Of a DNA stretch of 64,000 nucleotides, positions 45,772 through 53,949 are shown one piece after another. The stretch is from positions 310,001 through 374,000 of the forward strand of contig CAVTWY010000001.1 in assembly GCA_963738575.1 (NCBI GenBank), written 5' to 3'. How positions within the stretch are numbered: the stretch's first letter is position 1; each line of letters opens with the position of its first letter. Position numbers and translations under genes: made by a program. The notes under the pieces were generated by a model that saw only the letters and a list, made by a program, of their open reading frames with translations, was not told the DNA's origin and searched no databases. Source of the DNA: CAVTWY01 sp963738575 (GTDB taxonomy: Bacteria > Pseudomonadota > Gammaproteobacteria > Burkholderiales > Burkholderiaceae_C).

Positions 45772-45794
45772 CAAAGTAAGCCCCGGCAGCCCTC

Positions 45795-46136
45795 ATGAAA
45801 ACCGAACGCGTCACCTTGTTGACGTCACCCGCCTTCAAAGCATTTCTCAGTGCCGAAGCGCTGCGTGAAGGTGTCAGCGTGGCCGAGTTGATTCGCACCC
45901 GGTGCGAGCGTCGGCCCACCGACGAGGAGGCGGCGCTTGTGGCGCTCACTGGCGAGCTGAACAAAGCTGTCGCCCAGGCAAGGGAATCGATCAAGAGCGG
46001 CTTGGATGACGCGCAGTCGGTGCTTGCCGAAATCCGGGCCGCGCGGGCACCTACCAAGATTGCATCGGCGCCAACCGCGCGTGGCCGCAAGGTTGCTGGT
46101 GCACGCGGCCGCAAGGCCGCAGGGGCACGCCCATGA
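45795..46136 (+). CDS. Ribbon-helix-helix DNA-binding protein, putative autoregulator
   Basis: 113 residues. Residues 4-36 fit the RHH fold: a strand (ERVTLLTS), helix A (PAFKAFLSAEALREG), turn, helix B (SVAELIRTRCERR), as in ParD/CopG/Arc. The middle is helical, and the C-terminus is a basic repeat (ARGRKVAGARGRKAAGARP) that may bind DNA nonspecifically. It starts 24 nt after a dyad that covers its -10, so autoregulation is likely. The stop overlaps the next gene's start (ATGA). No toxin homology is recognised next to it. Confidence 0.75.
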   Translation: MKTERVTLLTSPAFKAFLSAEALREGVSVAELIRTRCERRPTDEEAALVALTGELNKAVAQARESIKSGLDDAQSVLAEIRAARAPTKIASAPTARGRKVAGARGRKAAGARP

Positions 46137-46342
46137 GCGTCGTCAGCGAGGCGATGAGTGCCATCAGAGAAGCCCTGAAGTTGGCCGATGACGTGAAGCG
46201 CAGCGGCGACACCCTCAAAGAGTTGGCGCGCGAGTTACGCGACCACGACCGTCGAATCACGCGCCTCGAGGCTCAGTGGGAAACCGCGATGCAGTTTGGC
46301 GCGCGCGGCGGGTCGCCACGCCGACTCGAAGACAAATCTTGA
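46133..46342 (+). CDS. Small coiled-coil protein coupled to the RHH gene
   Basis: 69 residues, starting in an ATGA overlap with the RHH gene. Residues about 5-50 are a single amphipathic helix with heptad-like spacing (AIREALKLADDVKRSGDTLKELARELRDHDRRITRLEAQW), predicted coiled coil. No family is recognised. It could be the toxin or effector of an RHH-controlled pair, or only a structural partner. Confidence 0.65.
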   Translation: MSVVSEAMSAIREALKLADDVKRSGDTLKELARELRDHDRRITRLEAQWETAMQFGARGGSPRRLEDKS

Positions 46343-46410
46343 CGGCTGGGCTCAACAGCAACGCTGAGACTTGGATGGCGCCACTGTGGCGCTGACATTC
46401 GGTTGACGGG

Positions 46411-46734
46411 TCAGGCCAGCACTTTCAGCCCGTGCTTCTCAACGATGGCCAGCAACTTCAGCGCCATGCCGCTCGGTCGCTTCGTGCCTGCCTCCCACTT
46501 TTGAACCGTTGACTCGCTGGTGTTGAGGTAGCGTGCAAACACAGGCTGGCTCACGTGGGCACGCTCGCGGATGCGCTTGATCTGCTTGGCCGCGATCGCG
46601 GGCGGCGTCAGTAGGCAAGACTCATCGAACCCGCGCATCGTCGCCTTGTCGATGGCTCCGACCTGGTGCAACGCGATTGCCGAGGCATGAATGGCCTCAA
46701 ACGCATCGCTCTTGAATTTACGTTTCGTCGTCAT
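46411..46734 (-). CDS. HigA-like antitoxin with a C-terminal helix-turn-helix
   Basis: 107 residues from the ATG at 46734. The C-terminal HTH is SQPVFARYLNTSESTVQKWEAGTKRPSGMALKLL, typical of HigA/NadS-type antitoxins of the RelE/HigB systems. It lies downstream of the HigB-like gene and overlaps it by 17 nt, the toxin-first order of higBA loci. Confidence 0.87.
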   Translation of the reverse strand: MTTKRKFKSDAFEAIHASAIALHQVGAIDKATMRGFDESCLLTPPAIAAKQIKRIRERAHVSQPVFARYLNTSESTVQKWEAGTKRPSGMALKLLAIVEKHGLKVLA

Positions 46735-47011
46735 GGCATATCTCCACAAAATGCTTGGCACTCACCAGATCAGCGATGTGCCGTTTGGTCGCGCCGCTGT
46801 AGGCTTTTGCGACGGATCGAAAGGCGGCGAGCTCGTCGTCGTCGATGTTGTCCCGATCCTTCTTGGCAAACAGGTACTCGTACACCCAGTAGCGGCCACC
46901 CTTGGCAAGAATGATCGATCGATGCCTGTTGTCGTTCAGGCGCTTCTTGAACACACCGCCACCGAGGTCATCGGCTTGGCCTGCCATCACTTGGCCAATC
47001 GCGGCGCACAA
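46718..47011 (-). CDS. HigB/RelE-like toxin, 5' end unresolved
   Basis: 97 residues as annotated from a TTG at 47011. GGRYWVYEYLFAKKDRDNID and VAKAYSGATKRHIADLV match the RelE/HigB-2 (RNase) fold. Conserved upstream residues VFKTAKFAKGARRAGISDKEL are encoded in the same frame back to about 47066, but no ATG, GTG or TTG is found there. An ATGATG at 47102 is one base out of frame. Either the protein starts at TTG and lacks the first strand and helix, or a one-base deletion near 47070 has inactivated it. A palindrome (47104-47120) overlaps the promoter. Confidence 0.77.
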   Translation of the reverse strand: MCAAIGQVMAGQADDLGGGVFKKRLNDNRHRSIILAKGGRYWVYEYLFAKKDRDNIDDDELAAFRSVAKAYSGATKRHIADLVSAKHFVEICHDDET

Positions 47012-47103
47012 CTCTTTGTCACTGATGCCCGCCCTTCTTGCACCTTTGGCGAACTTGGCGGTCTTGAAGACACGTTGACGTGCTGCTGAAGGAATGCATC
47101 ATA

Positions 47104-47120
47104 GTAGCACCAGGTGCTAC
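47104..47120 (-). promoter_or_regulatory. Palindromic operator of the HigBA-like module
   Basis: GTAGCACC-A-GGTGCTAC, a perfect 17-bp palindrome directly upstream of the toxin gene. On the minus strand it sits between a TTGCAA and a TATGAT/TACTAT element. Toxin-antitoxin complexes commonly repress from such sites. Confidence 0.6.
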
Positions 47121-47261
47121 ATTTGCAAATCGTTGCCGCGCCGGGAGTGACCACTGCGAAACAAGGCGTCTGCTCGCGGTCCTCGGTCTGCTACGGGATC
47201 GGCGTCTCCATGCCTACCATGCACAAGGGCGCACCATTGAATGCCAAGCTCTTGATTTGTT

Positions 47262-47322
47262 TGGTGGCGCTTCAGGGACTCGAACCCGAGGCCCGCAGAT
47301 TAGGATTCCGTGCCGAAGCGCC
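47262..47322 (-). pseudogene. Degenerate tRNA-Met copy (D-arm lost, anticodon position reads CCT)
   Basis: The 61 nt align with the tRNA-Met at 50295-50371 over the acceptor stem (GGCGCTT / AAGCGCC still pairs), T-arm and 3' half, including TGG for the CCA end. The anticodon loop reads ATCCTAA (47302-47304 give CCT) instead of ATCATAA. About 16 nt covering the D-arm are missing. It cannot fold as a normal tRNA and is probably the remnant of an attachment-site duplicate. Confidence 0.8.
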
Positions 47323-47422
47323 ACTATAGATCTGCGTTGTATGGCGGATCAAGTACTTAGCGACGTTTGGTCCGCTTTGAGTGTGCGTTGCGCCGCTGTG
47401 TGGTTGACACTAGGTTGACGCA

Positions 47423-47587
47423 TCACGCCCGTACCTTCACGTAGTGTTTTTCTAGGATGCCAAACCGCTCGACCACTGCGTCCAGTTCCGTGAAGTGCGA
47501 ACGGTGCACCAGGTCGCCGACTTGGCGTTGGGCCGCGCAACTGCCTCGCCCTTTGCCAACGAGCTTGGCAAGCCGCCAATCCCCGGG
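47423..47587 (-). pseudogene. Possible 3' remnant of an unidentified gene
   Basis: On the minus strand this is open for 54 codons between an in-frame stop and TGA, with no start. It encodes a plausible C-terminus: WRLAKLVGKGRGS-, then HRSHFTELDAVVERFGILEK and HYVKVRA. It lies 100 nt from the degenerate tRNA, where an integrase gene end would be expected, but I cannot assign the family. The last residues also resemble the HigA C-terminus (EKHGLKVLA). Low confidence. Confidence 0.3.
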
Positions 47588-47652
47588 CTATCGAGGTGCG
47601 GCTGGGCCGGTGACTCCCCCATGTGCTAGGGGTAAGCGTTACAAAGTCCACA

Positions 47653-47668
47653 GGTTGAAATGTCAACC
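47653..47668. promoter_or_regulatory. Short dyad upstream of the three-gene operon
   Basis: GGTTGA-AATG-TCAACC, 6-bp arms, 40 nt before the first gene of the operon. A TTGAAA is inside it and TAAACT follows 14 nt later, which is too close for a good promoter. It is a candidate operator only. Confidence 0.3.
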
Positions 47669-47707
47669 AGAATGTAAACTTTCGGACGCAAAAGTGATCG
47701 GATTGCT

Positions 47708-48499
47708 ATGAGTCTCCCTCTCAAGACGCCGCCGGTGTTTTACACCATCGTGCAAGTCAAGTTCAACGCGGTTCTGAAGCTCCCGGAGTTCCTCCCTGTA
47801 GTCCAGGAGAGCTTCCGCAGGGCTGGCTTTTCGGACTTCAAGCCGCAGAGGGCAGTGACCTTGCGGGTCGAGTTGCGTTCAGATGGGGCACCACCGTCCG
47901 CTGTCCCGCTATCGCGGGATCGCTACTTGTTCGGGTCAGTCAACCGCGAGCACGCGTTCTTGCTGGACGCTGATGCACTGACGCTTCACTCAACGAACTA
48001 CGGCCGATTCGAATCGTTTTCCGAGACCTTCTTAAAGGGCCTTGCCATTTTGCACACCGCTATGCAGTTGGACTTCACCGAACGAGTTGGTTTGCGGTAC
48101 CTCGATCGCGTAATGCCACGCGATGGTGAATCGCTGGAGCAGTATCTGCAACCGCAGGTGCTTGGGCTTGGGGCGCCGTTGGGTGGCAAAGCGATTCACA
48201 GTTACTTTGAGACTCTCTCGGAAGTACAGGAAGTCAAGCTACTCTCGCGGGTCGTCATTCAATCTGGACCACTTGCGCTGCCACCCGACATGGCAGGCGT
48301 CGATATGGTCGTCGCACCTCGCTTCGTGAGCTTTCGAGGGCGCAGCGCGCTACTAGATAATGACGGTTTTGTTGAAATCCGAGACCCGTTCAATCTCGAT
48401 ACGGTGGGCGCTCGGCTCCGCGCGATTCACAAGGTTATCGGCGTCGCATTTCGATCAGCGGCTAAGGAGTACGCCTTCAAAGTTTGGGACGAAGAATGA
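47708..48499 (+). CDS. TIGR04255 family protein, first gene of a three-gene operon
   Basis: 263 residues. It fits the TIGR04255 pattern: PPVFYTIVQVKFN near the N-terminus, LFGSVNREHAFLLDADALTLHSTNYGRF, an F-ETFLKGLAILHTAM helix, and the family signature DFTERVGLRYLDRVM, with VIGVAFRSAAKEYAFKVWDEE at the end. TIGR04255 proteins are sporadic, uncharacterised bacterial and archaeal proteins. The stop overlaps the HTH gene start (ATGA). GC and codon use are lower than in flanking core genes, consistent with transfer. Confidence 0.82.
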   Translation: MSLPLKTPPVFYTIVQVKFNAVLKLPEFLPVVQESFRRAGFSDFKPQRAVTLRVELRSDGAPPSAVPLSRDRYLFGSVNREHAFLLDADALTLHSTNYGRFESFSETFLKGLAILHTAMQLDFTERVGLRYLDRVMPRDGESLEQYLQPQVLGLGAPLGGKAIHSYFETLSEVQEVKLLSRVVIQSGPLALPPDMAGVDMVVAPRFVSFRGRSALLDNDGFVEIRDPFNLDTVGARLRAIHKVIGVAFRSAAKEYAFKVWDEE

Positions 48500-49146
48500 T
48501 GCTCCTTGTACGCCCGCCACCGATCGACATCGCCGCATACACACGGCCGCCGTCGCTCATACAGCATCACCCTTATCCGGAGGGTCGGCCTCTGCCGTAC
48601 TTTGGAGAGGTTGGCACTGGCGGGCAGCCAACTGAGGCGTACCTTCGCGAGAGGCTTGGCTATCGGTTCCACTTCGTCGTTCTACCAGCGACAGCAACCG
48701 GCGACGCGCCCAGTGCCAGCTTGTTTGCGAGCGAGATGGAAGATGTTCGACGCGGGTTCGATCGAACTTTTTCAAGGCTGCCCGAGGTCTTTGGCGTGTC
48801 GCGGCAGACGCTCTACAACTGGCTGAAAGGCGAGATGCCGCGTGACCAGCATCAGGCCCGTATTCGCGAGCTTGCGGCTGCGGCGCGTAGCTTCTTGAGC
48901 CAGCAGTTCCGTCCGACCTCTGTCCAATTAGATCGCTCTATTCAAAGTGGCAAATCGTTCTTGCAGTTGGTCGCCGACGGGGCTGATGGTGCAGCAAGCG
49001 CGGCGGGCCTCGTTCGCATGATAGATCGCGGTCGGCGCGACCGTGCGAGGCTGGACGAATTACTGGGCGCGCGTCAAACGGCCGCGCCAACCGAGCGGGC
49101 CGAGTTCGAGTTGCCCTCGTTCGCTGAAGACAACAAGCGCAGATGA
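48496..49146 (+). CDS. Helix-turn-helix protein, second gene of the operon
   Basis: 216 residues from the ATG at 48496, which overlaps the stop of the TIGR04255 gene. The N-terminal 80 residues are Pro-rich without a known fold. Residues about 95-130 hold an HTH: LPEVFGVSRQTLYNWLKGEMPRD, like those of DNA-binding or XRE/Fis-type regulators. The C-terminal part is helical (SIQSGKSFLQLVADGADGAASAAG). It may regulate the operon or recognise DNA. The next gene starts in an ATGA overlap. Confidence 0.8.
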   Translation: MMLLVRPPPIDIAAYTRPPSLIQHHPYPEGRPLPYFGEVGTGGQPTEAYLRERLGYRFHFVVLPATATGDAPSASLFASEMEDVRRGFDRTFSRLPEVFGVSRQTLYNWLKGEMPRDQHQARIRELAAAARSFLSQQFRPTSVQLDRSIQSGKSFLQLVADGADGAASAAGLVRMIDRGRRDRARLDELLGARQTAAPTERAEFELPSFAEDNKRR

Positions 49147-49994
49147 CGGCGCAGGAGGCGGCGTCTTGGCCGAGCGACACGCCCTGGCGCCAGTCCAGCG
49201 TGTTGACGCCGGATGCAGTGAAGGTGCTCAACCTCGTCTACTGTGACAGCCCGCAGGACACATGTGTGGTAGTCGTTTCGCACGACTGTGACTTGGCAAA
49301 TGACGACCTGAAAGCTGAGCCTGATGTCGAGGTTATCGTTGGCAGATTGATCGACGCCAATGGAAGCTTCATGTGGGGCAAGTCACCGCGCACACTGCAC
49401 CTAGGTTTTCAACGGTCGGGCACCGAAGTGGCAGTCGAGCTGTTGAGCAGAGAGAAACAAAGAGTCGCCAAGATCGTTCTTGCTGCGTTCGCGCCCGACC
49501 CGGCCTTTTCGCTCAATGCTCGGGGGCTCAGCGTTCTGCGATCGTGGTTGGCCTCGCGTTATCGACGGGCCGCGTTTCCAGATCGATTTGTTGACCGACT
49601 GAAGACTCATAAACTGGATGCCAAGATCGAAGCGATCATGAAGACCCACGGCGTCGCCGTAGCAGAGGTTTACTTTGATGTCGATATGGGCCAACTGCTT
49701 GATCGAGCTGATGGCAGCCCCTACGAACTCAGAATCATTGTTGCCTGCGTCTCTAGTGCCGACGCCGATGTCTCGGCCGAAATAGCCAAAATTATCGAAG
49801 CCAAGCTCGAAGAGGCATTTAGAAAGAAGCTTTTCGACGAGAAGGCGTCGCGATGGGCTGACATCCAACTTGTAGGCTGCGTTGCCATGAGCGAAGACGA
49901 TTTGCCACTCAGCCGAGTTCGCGTTCTGACTCCTTGGCGCCTTGAACATCTGTCACTGAAGGCGGAAGACGGGCAGCCCGGCCCGGCCACGTAA
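49143..49994 (+). CDS. Protein with a SHDCDLA motif, third gene of the operon
   Basis: 283 residues. Near residue 46 is VVVVSHDCDLANDDL, a Ser-His-Asp-Cys-Asp motif after a hydrophobic strand, of the kind that could bind metal or form a catalytic site. Further on there is a helical region (ARGLSVLRSWLASRYRRAAFPDRF) and a mixed C-terminal part (IQLVGCVAMSEDDLPLSRVR). I recognise a recurring uncharacterised motif, not a named family. The gene starts in an ATGA overlap, so all three proteins should be made from one transcript. An effector role in an accessory system is possible but unproven. Confidence 0.78.
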   Translation: MTAQEAASWPSDTPWRQSSVLTPDAVKVLNLVYCDSPQDTCVVVVSHDCDLANDDLKAEPDVEVIVGRLIDANGSFMWGKSPRTLHLGFQRSGTEVAVELLSREKQRVAKIVLAAFAPDPAFSLNARGLSVLRSWLASRYRRAAFPDRFVDRLKTHKLDAKIEAIMKTHGVAVAEVYFDVDMGQLLDRADGSPYELRIIVACVSSADADVSAEIAKIIEAKLEEAFRKKLFDEKASRWADIQLVGCVAMSEDDLPLSRVRVLTPWRLEHLSLKAEDGQPGPAT

Positions 49995-50258
49995 GCAAGT
50001 GGGCGGCGCAAAGAACAGGCAGCAACGCAAGGGAATAGCGATTGAACCCATTGATCAAGGCGCTGTCGTGGTCCAAGCCACACAGCCACCGCTCAGCCGC
50101 GTTGCTGATGCTCTTCGTCGGCAGGTGTCACCTTTGTTGCGCTCGCGTGTACGGAGGTAAGCCAAGGCAGGGAGTCGGCTGCGTTCGCCTAGACAACCGG
50201 CGAGTTTCTTCACGCCTCCCGAGGCCTGGATGACACGCCGCTGAGGCCCGCCAAGCAA
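49995..50258. other. Gap between the operon and the tRNA-Met terminator, no gene seen
   Basis: I find no convincing coding frame, RNA or repeat here. One in-frame stretch ending at 50247 reads like a short C-terminal fragment, but without a start or recognisable family I do not call it. Confidence 0.5.
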
Positions 50259-50286
50259 AAGGGCCCAGCATGGCTGCTGAGCCCTT
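50259..50286 (-). terminator. Rho-independent terminator of tRNA-Met
   Basis: AAGGGCCCAGCA / TGCTGAGCCCTT with a 4-nt loop and one mismatch. On the minus strand the stem is followed by TTTTGC. It lies 9 nt beyond the tRNA 3' end. Confidence 0.8.
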
Positions 50287-50294
50287 GATTTGAC

Positions 50295-50371
<77 letters not shown>

Positions 50372-50433
50372 TGAGCCCATGATTATATCGGGGCGGCGGC
50401 CCCCCGCAGCTGAAGTCTTTGACCCCGCCCCCC

Positions 50434-51711
50434 ATGTTCAGGTTTTTTCGCAAAAAGTCGACACCCGCGCCATCGGTTGCGTCGGGCACCACCACGGATG
50501 ATGACGAGCGCGCGTTTGCCGAGGCAGAGGCACTGCAGGCGCGCGCGGCTGCGCAGCTTGACAACGTTGGGTTAGCGCCAGCCGGAGCGCGTGCTGCTTT
50601 TTCGGGCTCGGCTGAAGCGGCGTTGCCCGACGGTACTTTGCATGACGCACGGACCACCCAAGCCCCGTGGCAGCCGCCGACTGAGCCACTGGCAAGCGAC
50701 ACAGAGCCCCCGTCGGCCGGAATCACGCCCGCCGACCGCGAAAGCTGGGTGCAGCGCTTGCGTCACGGGCTGCGCAAAACAGGCTCCAGCCTCAGTGGCT
50801 TGTTTCGGGACGCCACCATCGACGATGCGTTGTACGAGGATTTGGAAAGTGCGCTTTTGATGGCCGACGCTGGCTTGCCCGCCACGCAAGTGATCTTGGA
50901 GGACGTGAAACGCCGCGTTCGTGAGATGCGCGTGACCAACGCCGCCAGCGTGAAGCAGTTGTTGGTGGAAAGTCTGACCGATTTGTTGACGCCGCTCGAA
51001 GGGCATCTTGATATTGGTGGCAAAGACAGCCGCACGGGCGACCCGGCAAGAACTGCCGACGCGCCCTTTGCGCCCACCGTCATCATGGTGGCCGGCGTGA
51101 ACGGCGCCGGCAAAACCACCAGCATTGGCAAATTGACGCGTCACTTGGCGCAAGCGCAGTGCAAAGTGTTGCTGGCGGCGGCCGACACGTTTCGTGCAGC
51201 CGCCAAAGAACAATTGGCCGTGTGGGCCGACCGCACGCAGGTGCAAATCGTCAGTCAGGCCGGTGGTGACCCAGCCGCCGTGGCCTTTGACGCGGTGGCC
51301 GCTGGCACCGCACGCGGTTGCGACGTGGTGATTGTTGACACGGCCGGGCGCCTTGCCACGCAGGCGCACCTGATGGAAGAGCTGCGCAAGATCAAGCGCA
51401 CCGTGGGCAAGGCGCAGGCCGGTGCGCCGCACGAGGTGATCTTGGTGGTGGACGGCAACACCGGACAAAACGCGTTGGCGCAAGCCAAAGCCTTTGACGA
51501 GGCCATCGACATCACGGGCCTCATCGTCACCAAACTGGACGGCACCGCCAAGGGGGGCGTGTTGGCGGCACTGGCGCTTTGGGCGCAAGGCCGTGCCAAG
51601 GCGCAACCTGGCAAGCAGCCCATCAAGGTTTACTTCATCGGCGTCGGCGAGACGCTAGCGGACTTGGAGCGGTTCAGCGCGTTTGAATTTTCGCGCGCGT
51701 TGTTGGAGTAG
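50434..51711 (+). CDS. ftsY: Signal recognition particle receptor FtsY
   Basis: 425 residues from the ATG at 50434. An Ala/Pro/Glu-rich A-domain (about residues 1-110) precedes the N domain (LRHGLRKTGSSLSGLF) and the G domain with VNGAGKTTSIGKL, LLAAADTFRAAAKEQL, VIVDTAGRLATQAHLM, TKLDGTAKGG and FIGVGE. SRP receptor for co-translational membrane targeting. Divergent from the tRNA-Met. Confidence 0.98.
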   Translation: MFRFFRKKSTPAPSVASGTTTDDDERAFAEAEALQARAAAQLDNVGLAPAGARAAFSGSAEAALPDGTLHDARTTQAPWQPPTEPLASDTEPPSAGITPADRESWVQRLRHGLRKTGSSLSGLFRDATIDDALYEDLESALLMADAGLPATQVILEDVKRRVREMRVTNAASVKQLLVESLTDLLTPLEGHLDIGGKDSRTGDPARTADAPFAPTVIMVAGVNGAGKTTSIGKLTRHLAQAQCKVLLAAADTFRAAAKEQLAVWADRTQVQIVSQAGGDPAAVAFDAVAAGTARGCDVVIVDTAGRLATQAHLMEELRKIKRTVGKAQAGAPHEVILVVDGNTGQNALAQAKAFDEAIDITGLIVTKLDGTAKGGVLAALALWAQGRAKAQPGKQPIKVYFIGVGETLADLERFSAFEFSRALLE

Positions 51712-51858
51712 GGCGGGTTGGCGAGACCCGCACGCAGCAGATTCGGTTTGCGCACTTCGCGTTTGCCTGTTGCGCAAACACTGCATAGGATCGCGGTTGA
51801 GGTGACGAGGCATCGGTTAAGCTAACGGGCAGTAGACACTCATCCCGTTGGAGCCCAC

Positions 51859-52482
51859 ATGCAGACTTCGCTTTCCCAGTGGTTGCTGTCCGCAGCAACT
51901 GCGCTTGTTTTGTTGCTCAGCGGCTGCGCTGCAACCGTCGAGCGCACCGCGCCGCCCACGAGCAGCGCGCCCGCAGACAAGGCTGGCCTGAGCACAGACG
52001 CGTCAGCGGCGCCCGCCACCAGCGCCAACGCTTTGCCGACCCTGGGCATTGCAGCGGCTTCGGCCCAAAAATTGGTGGTGAACTTTGTGCTCGAGCCACC
52101 GCACCCAAAAGACAGCGGGTGGAAGTCGTTTGTGGACGATTGGATGGCCATTTGCAAAGAGCAGGCGGCAGCGCAAAAGGTCAGCTTTGCGTCCCAAGAG
52201 GGCGAGCCCAAGCCAACCAACGAAGCGGGCACGTTGGTGGTGGTACGGGTCAAAGATTACAAAGTTGTTGGCATCGGGATGCGCGTGATGTTTGGTGTTT
52301 TTACGGGAAACGCCTACATCGAAGCGAAAGCTGAGTTTCGCGACTTGGCCACTGGCAAGCTGCTTGGCGAGCGTGACTACAACACTCGCTCCAGCGCCAT
52401 GCACGGCGTTTTTGCTGCCATGACGCCCAAGCAAATGTACGCGGTTGCCGATGAGATTCTGCGCGAGATGAAGCAGCGCTGA
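51859..52482 (+). CDS. DUF4410-like lipoprotein
   Basis: 207 residues with signal LSQWLLSAATALVLLLSGC and lipobox LSGC at residue 22. After a 40-residue Ala/Ser/Thr-rich linker comes a domain with KLVVNFVLEPP, LVVVRVKDYKVVGIGMRVMFGVFTGNAYIEAKAEFRDLATGKLLGERDYNTR and AMTPKQMYAVADEILREM, matching DUF4410-type lipoproteins. Its role is unknown. It lies between ftsY and the convergent ffh. Confidence 0.8.
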   Translation: MQTSLSQWLLSAATALVLLLSGCAATVERTAPPTSSAPADKAGLSTDASAAPATSANALPTLGIAAASAQKLVVNFVLEPPHPKDSGWKSFVDDWMAICKEQAAAQKVSFASQEGEPKPTNEAGTLVVVRVKDYKVVGIGMRVMFGVFTGNAYIEAKAEFRDLATGKLLGERDYNTRSSAMHGVFAAMTPKQMYAVADEILREMKQR

Positions 52483-52505
52483 AGTACGCCGCCATCAAAG
52501 TGGCG

Positions 52506-53903
52506 CTACATCATCCCCTTCATCCCCGCGGCCCCACCCATCTTTCGCATCATCTTGGCCAGCCCACCACCCTTCATTTTTTTCATCATGTCCTGCATCT
52601 GACCAAACTGGTTGAGCAGGCGGTTGACGTCTTGCACTTGCACGCCCGCACCCGCAGCGATGCGGCGTTTGCGGGTGGCTTTGATGAGGTCGGGGTGGCG
52701 GCGCTCTTTGGGGGTCATGGAACAGATGATGCCTTCCATGCGGCGCACGTCGCGCTCGGCGCGATCCATGTCGGCGGCGCCCAGGTTGGCCGCTTTGCCC
52801 ATCATTTGGGTAGGTAGCTTGTCGACCAAACCCGACAACCCGCCCATCTTTTTCATCTGCGATATTTGCATCAAAAAGTCGTTGAGGTCAAAGCCGCTGC
52901 CGCTCTTGAGCTTTTGCGCCATCTTTTGCGCCGACTCAAGATCAACCCCTTTTTGCACCTCCTCGACCAAGGCCACGATGTCGCCCATGCCCAGGATGCG
53001 ACCAGCGTGGCGGTCGGCGTCAAACACCTCCAGGCCGTCAATTTTTTCAGACACCCCGGCAAACTTGATGGGCACGCCAGTGACGGTGCGCACCGACAAC
53101 GCCGCGCCCCCGCGTGAATCACCGTCCAGCTTGGTCAGCACCACGCCAGTAAGGGGCAGGGCGTCGCTGAAAGCCTTGGCGGTGTTGATGGCATCTTGGC
53201 CCTGCATGGCGTCCACCACAAACAGCGTCTCGATGGGCTTCAACAGGCTGTGCAGCTCGGCAATCTCGGCCATCATGGCTTGGTCGATGGCGAGGCGGCC
53301 AGCGGTGTCGACGATCAGCACGTCCATGTAATGGCGTCGCGCGTGGTCCAGCGCGGCCATCACGATGTCGCGTGGCTTTTGCTCGGGCGTGGAGGCAAAC
53401 CACTCGGCGCCGGCTTGTTGCGTCACCGTCTTGAGTTGCTCGATGGCGGCGGGGCGGTACACGTCGGCTGACACCGTCATCACCTTTTTCTTGCGTTTGG
53501 TGATCAGGTGCTTTGCCAGTTTGGCCGTGGTGGTGGTTTTGCCAGCGCCTTGCAGGCCCGCCATCAAGATGATGGCGGGGGGTTGCTGCGCCAAATTCAA
53601 GTCGGCCACCGCCACGGGCGTGCCGTCGGCGTTGAAGCCAGCGCCCATGGTGGCGGCCAGCTCTTTGTGCATCACGCTCACCAGCACCTGGCCGGGGTTG
53701 AGCGAACCCACCACCTCTTGGCCGAGCGCTTTGTCCTTTACCCGCGCGATGAAATCGCGCACCACGGGCAGGGCCACATCGGCCTCGAGCAGCGCCATGC
53801 GCACTTCTCGCAGCATGTCTTGAACGTTGCTGTCGGTGATGCGCGCTTGCCCGCGCATCGTTTTAACCATGCGGGCCAAGCGGTCGGAAAGCGAAGAAGC
53901 CAT
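52506..53903 (-). CDS. ffh: Signal recognition particle protein Ffh
   Basis: 465 residues. N domain (SSLSDRLARMVKTMRGQARIT), G domain with GLQGAGKTTTTAKLAKHL, DVYRPAAIEQLKT, VLIVDTAGRLAIDQAMM and TKLDGDSRGGA, and the Met-rich M domain (QMQDMMKKMKGGGLAKMMRKM...) that binds signal peptides and 4.5S RNA. Partner of FtsY. Confidence 0.99.
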   Translation of the reverse strand: MASSLSDRLARMVKTMRGQARITDSNVQDMLREVRMALLEADVALPVVRDFIARVKDKALGQEVVGSLNPGQVLVSVMHKELAATMGAGFNADGTPVAVADLNLAQQPPAIILMAGLQGAGKTTTTAKLAKHLITKRKKKVMTVSADVYRPAAIEQLKTVTQQAGAEWFASTPEQKPRDIVMAALDHARRHYMDVLIVDTAGRLAIDQAMMAEIAELHSLLKPIETLFVVDAMQGQDAINTAKAFSDALPLTGVVLTKLDGDSRGGAALSVRTVTGVPIKFAGVSEKIDGLEVFDADRHAGRILGMGDIVALVEEVQKGVDLESAQKMAQKLKSGSGFDLNDFLMQISQMKKMGGLSGLVDKLPTQMMGKAANLGAADMDRAERDVRRMEGIICSMTPKERRHPDLIKATRKRRIAAGAGVQVQDVNRLLNQFGQMQDMMKKMKGGGLAKMMRKMGGAAGMKGMM

Positions 53904-53949
53904 GCGGATAGTTGGCGGTCAACACGCCGCGCGAAAGTACACTGAGGGC

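Noticed and set aside
47222..47245. Further copy of the solute-binding gene fragment (GGGCGCACCATTG)
   Set aside because: Only about 13 bases match 16447-16459; flanking bases differ, so it is most likely chance.
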